Both the position numbers and the translations under genes were made by a program. This document shows positions 5,092 to 6,318 of a stretch of DNA of 6,318 nucleotides, one piece after another; within the stretch, counting starts at the first letter, position 1, and each line of letters begins with the position of its first letter. Origin of the DNA: Spirochaetes bacterium RIFOXYC1_FULL_54_7 (GTDB lineage: Bacteria > Spirochaetota > Spirochaetia > Treponematales > UBA12059). Where the stretch lies: the NCBI GenBank assembly GCA_001830645.1, contig MIBM01000282.1:1-6318 (forward strand), written 5' to 3'. The notes under the pieces were generated by a model that was given only the letters and a program-made list of their open reading frames with translations, searched no databases and had not been told where the DNA came from.

Positions 5092-6306
5092 ATGGCCAAC
5101 CGGGTGAAGCGCATACTTACCGCAGGCATACAGCGCACGGTTTTTTCACTCGAGCAATTCGGCCGCCACGAAATGGCAAACCATGCGGCAGCGGGAGCCT
5201 ACGGGTTCCTGCTGTCTGCCGGCCCGGCCTTGCTGGTCATCCTTTACCTGTCATCCATCGCCTTCGGTGGCAGAACCATCGACCTCTCGTCGGCAAGCTC
5301 CTTCCTTGATCCGTACATAGGCAGTATTGGCGATATTACGTGGCTTGGGTCCCTTACAACCAGACCCCTGGCCGGTTTTACCGGCATCTTCGGTTTCGTC
5401 AATCTCATCTGGACCTCCCGGCTGTTCATACTTTCCATACAGCGTGGCATACGGGTTGTTTATTCGGATGTGTCCCAGGCCAACCCGATACGCGAGAATA
5501 TCCTGACCTTTGTAGCGGAATTGCTCCTGCTCCTGTCGGTAGTAAGCCTCATAGCCTTTGCCAGATTGGCTGGCCCCGTTGTAGGTGCCATCCGTGAGAT
5601 GGCCCTTCACAGCCTGGCCAGCAAAGCAATTCCCGTCACCGCAAAGATACTCCCGTTGGCCATACTCTGGTTATTCGTGTTCCTTACCTATCATGGAATA
5701 CCCGCCCGGAAGCCCAAGTACCGGATTGCAGTAATCAGTGCACTCCTGTGTACCGCGTCATACCTGCTCCTCGGTTCCTTCCTGAACATGTTCCTGAGCA
5801 TCGAGCGCTACGGTCTCCTGTACGGTGTCATGGGCAATCTCATCGCAGGACTCGTGAAGGTCTATGCATTTTTCTGGCTGTACTTCTTCTTTGCCGAACT
5901 GTCATACACGATGCAGTTTTTTGAAACCTTGCTCTTCACCAGGTTCCACAAGCTGGAATCAGCCAGCAAGGCCGGCGACACGATTTTTGCACGGAATGCA
6001 GCAGGCAGGGAGGCTTTCTATCTGTACCATGGGACTGTGCATATCCATCCGCACGAACCCTCCACCTGCCAAGCACTGTCCGTGGTAGAAGAAGGAGACT
6101 TTTTCGGGGAACTTGCATCGATCCTGGATGAACCGCGCTCGGCTTGGGCGGTAGCGGAAACGGATTGCATAGTATTCATACTCCCGCCGGAACTGTTCAA
6201 ACGCTTCATCACGAACAATGCGGAGTCGTCGCAGCATCTTCCCGAACTCATGGCCAACCGTATAAAAGCCAATGACGACTATATCAGAAAGACTGGCACG
6301 TCATGA
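5092..6306 (+). CDS. YihY/BrkB-family inner membrane protein fused to a C-terminal cyclic-nucleotide-binding domain
   Basis: Two-part protein of 404 residues from ATG 5092. Residues 1-275 have about six hydrophobic segments (about 35-57, 93-115, 136-160, 182-200, 211-235, 246-273) in the YihY/BrkB ('ribonuclease BN-like') pattern, ending in Y-G-V-M-G-N-L-I-A-G and W-L-Y-F-F-F-A-E-L. The family's biochemical role is unsettled, and the old RNase BN name is not supported. Residues about 293-388 form a CNMP-binding beta-roll: A-G-D-T-I-F, A-F-Y-L-Y-H-G-T-V, then F-G-E-L-A-S-I-L (337-344) and P-R-S-A-W (348-352). Glu339 or 340 and Arg349/Ser350 match the ribose- and phosphate-binding residues of E. 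coli CAP (E72, R82, S83), so the pocket looks intact. The start is uncertain: an in-frame TTG at 5056 would add 12 residues, and neither has a good Shine-Dalgarno. The 57-base gap upstream holds no promoter or terminator I can see. Confidence 0.82.
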   Translation: MANRVKRILTAGIQRTVFSLEQFGRHEMANHAAAGAYGFLLSAGPALLVILYLSSIAFGGRTIDLSSASSFLDPYIGSIGDITWLGSLTTRPLAGFTGIFGFVNLIWTSRLFILSIQRGIRVVYSDVSQANPIRENILTFVAELLLLLSVVSLIAFARLAGPVVGAIREMALHSLASKAIPVTAKILPLAILWLFVFLTYHGIPARKPKYRIAVISALLCTASYLLLGSFLNMFLSIERYGLLYGVMGNLIAGLVKVYAFFWLYFFFAELSYTMQFFETLLFTRFHKLESASKAGDTIFARNAAGREAFYLYHGTVHIHPHEPSTCQALSVVEEGDFFGELASILDEPRSAWAVAETDCIVFILPPELFKRFITNNAESSQHLPELMANRIKANDDYIRKTGTS

Positions 6307-6318
6307 GGCTGCTCGTCA
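6303..6318 (+). CDS. start of the next gene, cut by window end
   Basis: ATG at 6303 overlaps the TGA of the preceding gene as ATGA and opens a frame reading M-R-L-L-V to the window edge. The overlap style matches nqrB/C and nqrC/D, which suggests translational coupling. Only five codons are visible, so no function can be assigned. The call rests on the overlap alone. Confidence 0.45.

Overview
The window looks like bacterial chromosome: moderately GC-rich by eye, with every convincing gene on the + strand and packed operon-style. It carries the 3' part of an rRNA methyltransferase gene (rlmE), a complete five-gene nqrBCDEF cluster, a 149-residue protein I do not recognise, and a YihY-type membrane protein fused to a cyclic-nucleotide-binding domain. 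The last 16 bases hold the first codons of another gene. The host is not certain. A short NqrB, an Nqr cluster starting at B, a YihY protein with a CNMP domain and heavy ATA use fit an anaerobic spirochaete-like bacterium (Treponema/Spirochaeta relatives), but that is inference from memory, not a search result.

Layout: 2-445 rlmE, cut by the left edge. 446-547 is a short intergenic region with a plausible sigma-70-type promoter (about 481-508), a small inverted repeat over its -10 element, and a strong Shine-Dalgarno. 548-4566 holds nqrB, nqrC, nqrD, nqrE and nqrF. B/C and C/D overlap by ATGA, and D/E and E/F are separated by 9 and 13 bases. 4585-5034 is the unknown gene, 18 bases after nqrF. 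5092-6306 is the YihY-CNMP fusion, and the next gene overlaps its stop by ATGA at 6303. No rho-independent terminator is evident anywhere, so nqrB onward may be one transcript.

Function: NqrF takes electrons from NADH through FAD and a 2Fe-2S cluster. NqrD and NqrE hold the intramembrane 2Fe-2S centre. NqrC and NqrB carry covalent FMN in characterised enzymes, and the complex couples electron flow to Na+ export. Three things are unusual here. There is no nqrA in front of nqrB, where rlmE sits instead. NqrB lacks the N-terminal extension of proteobacterial homologues. Both predicted FMN-attachment motifs are non-canonical (D-A-V-T-A-V-T in NqrB, D-G-V-P-G-A-S in NqrC). Together these suggest an atypical, NqrA-free NADH-driven pump whose terminal electron acceptor may not be the usual quinone. 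The unknown gene occupies the position where other nqr operons often carry maturation factors, and the membrane protein next to it could be under cAMP/cGMP control.
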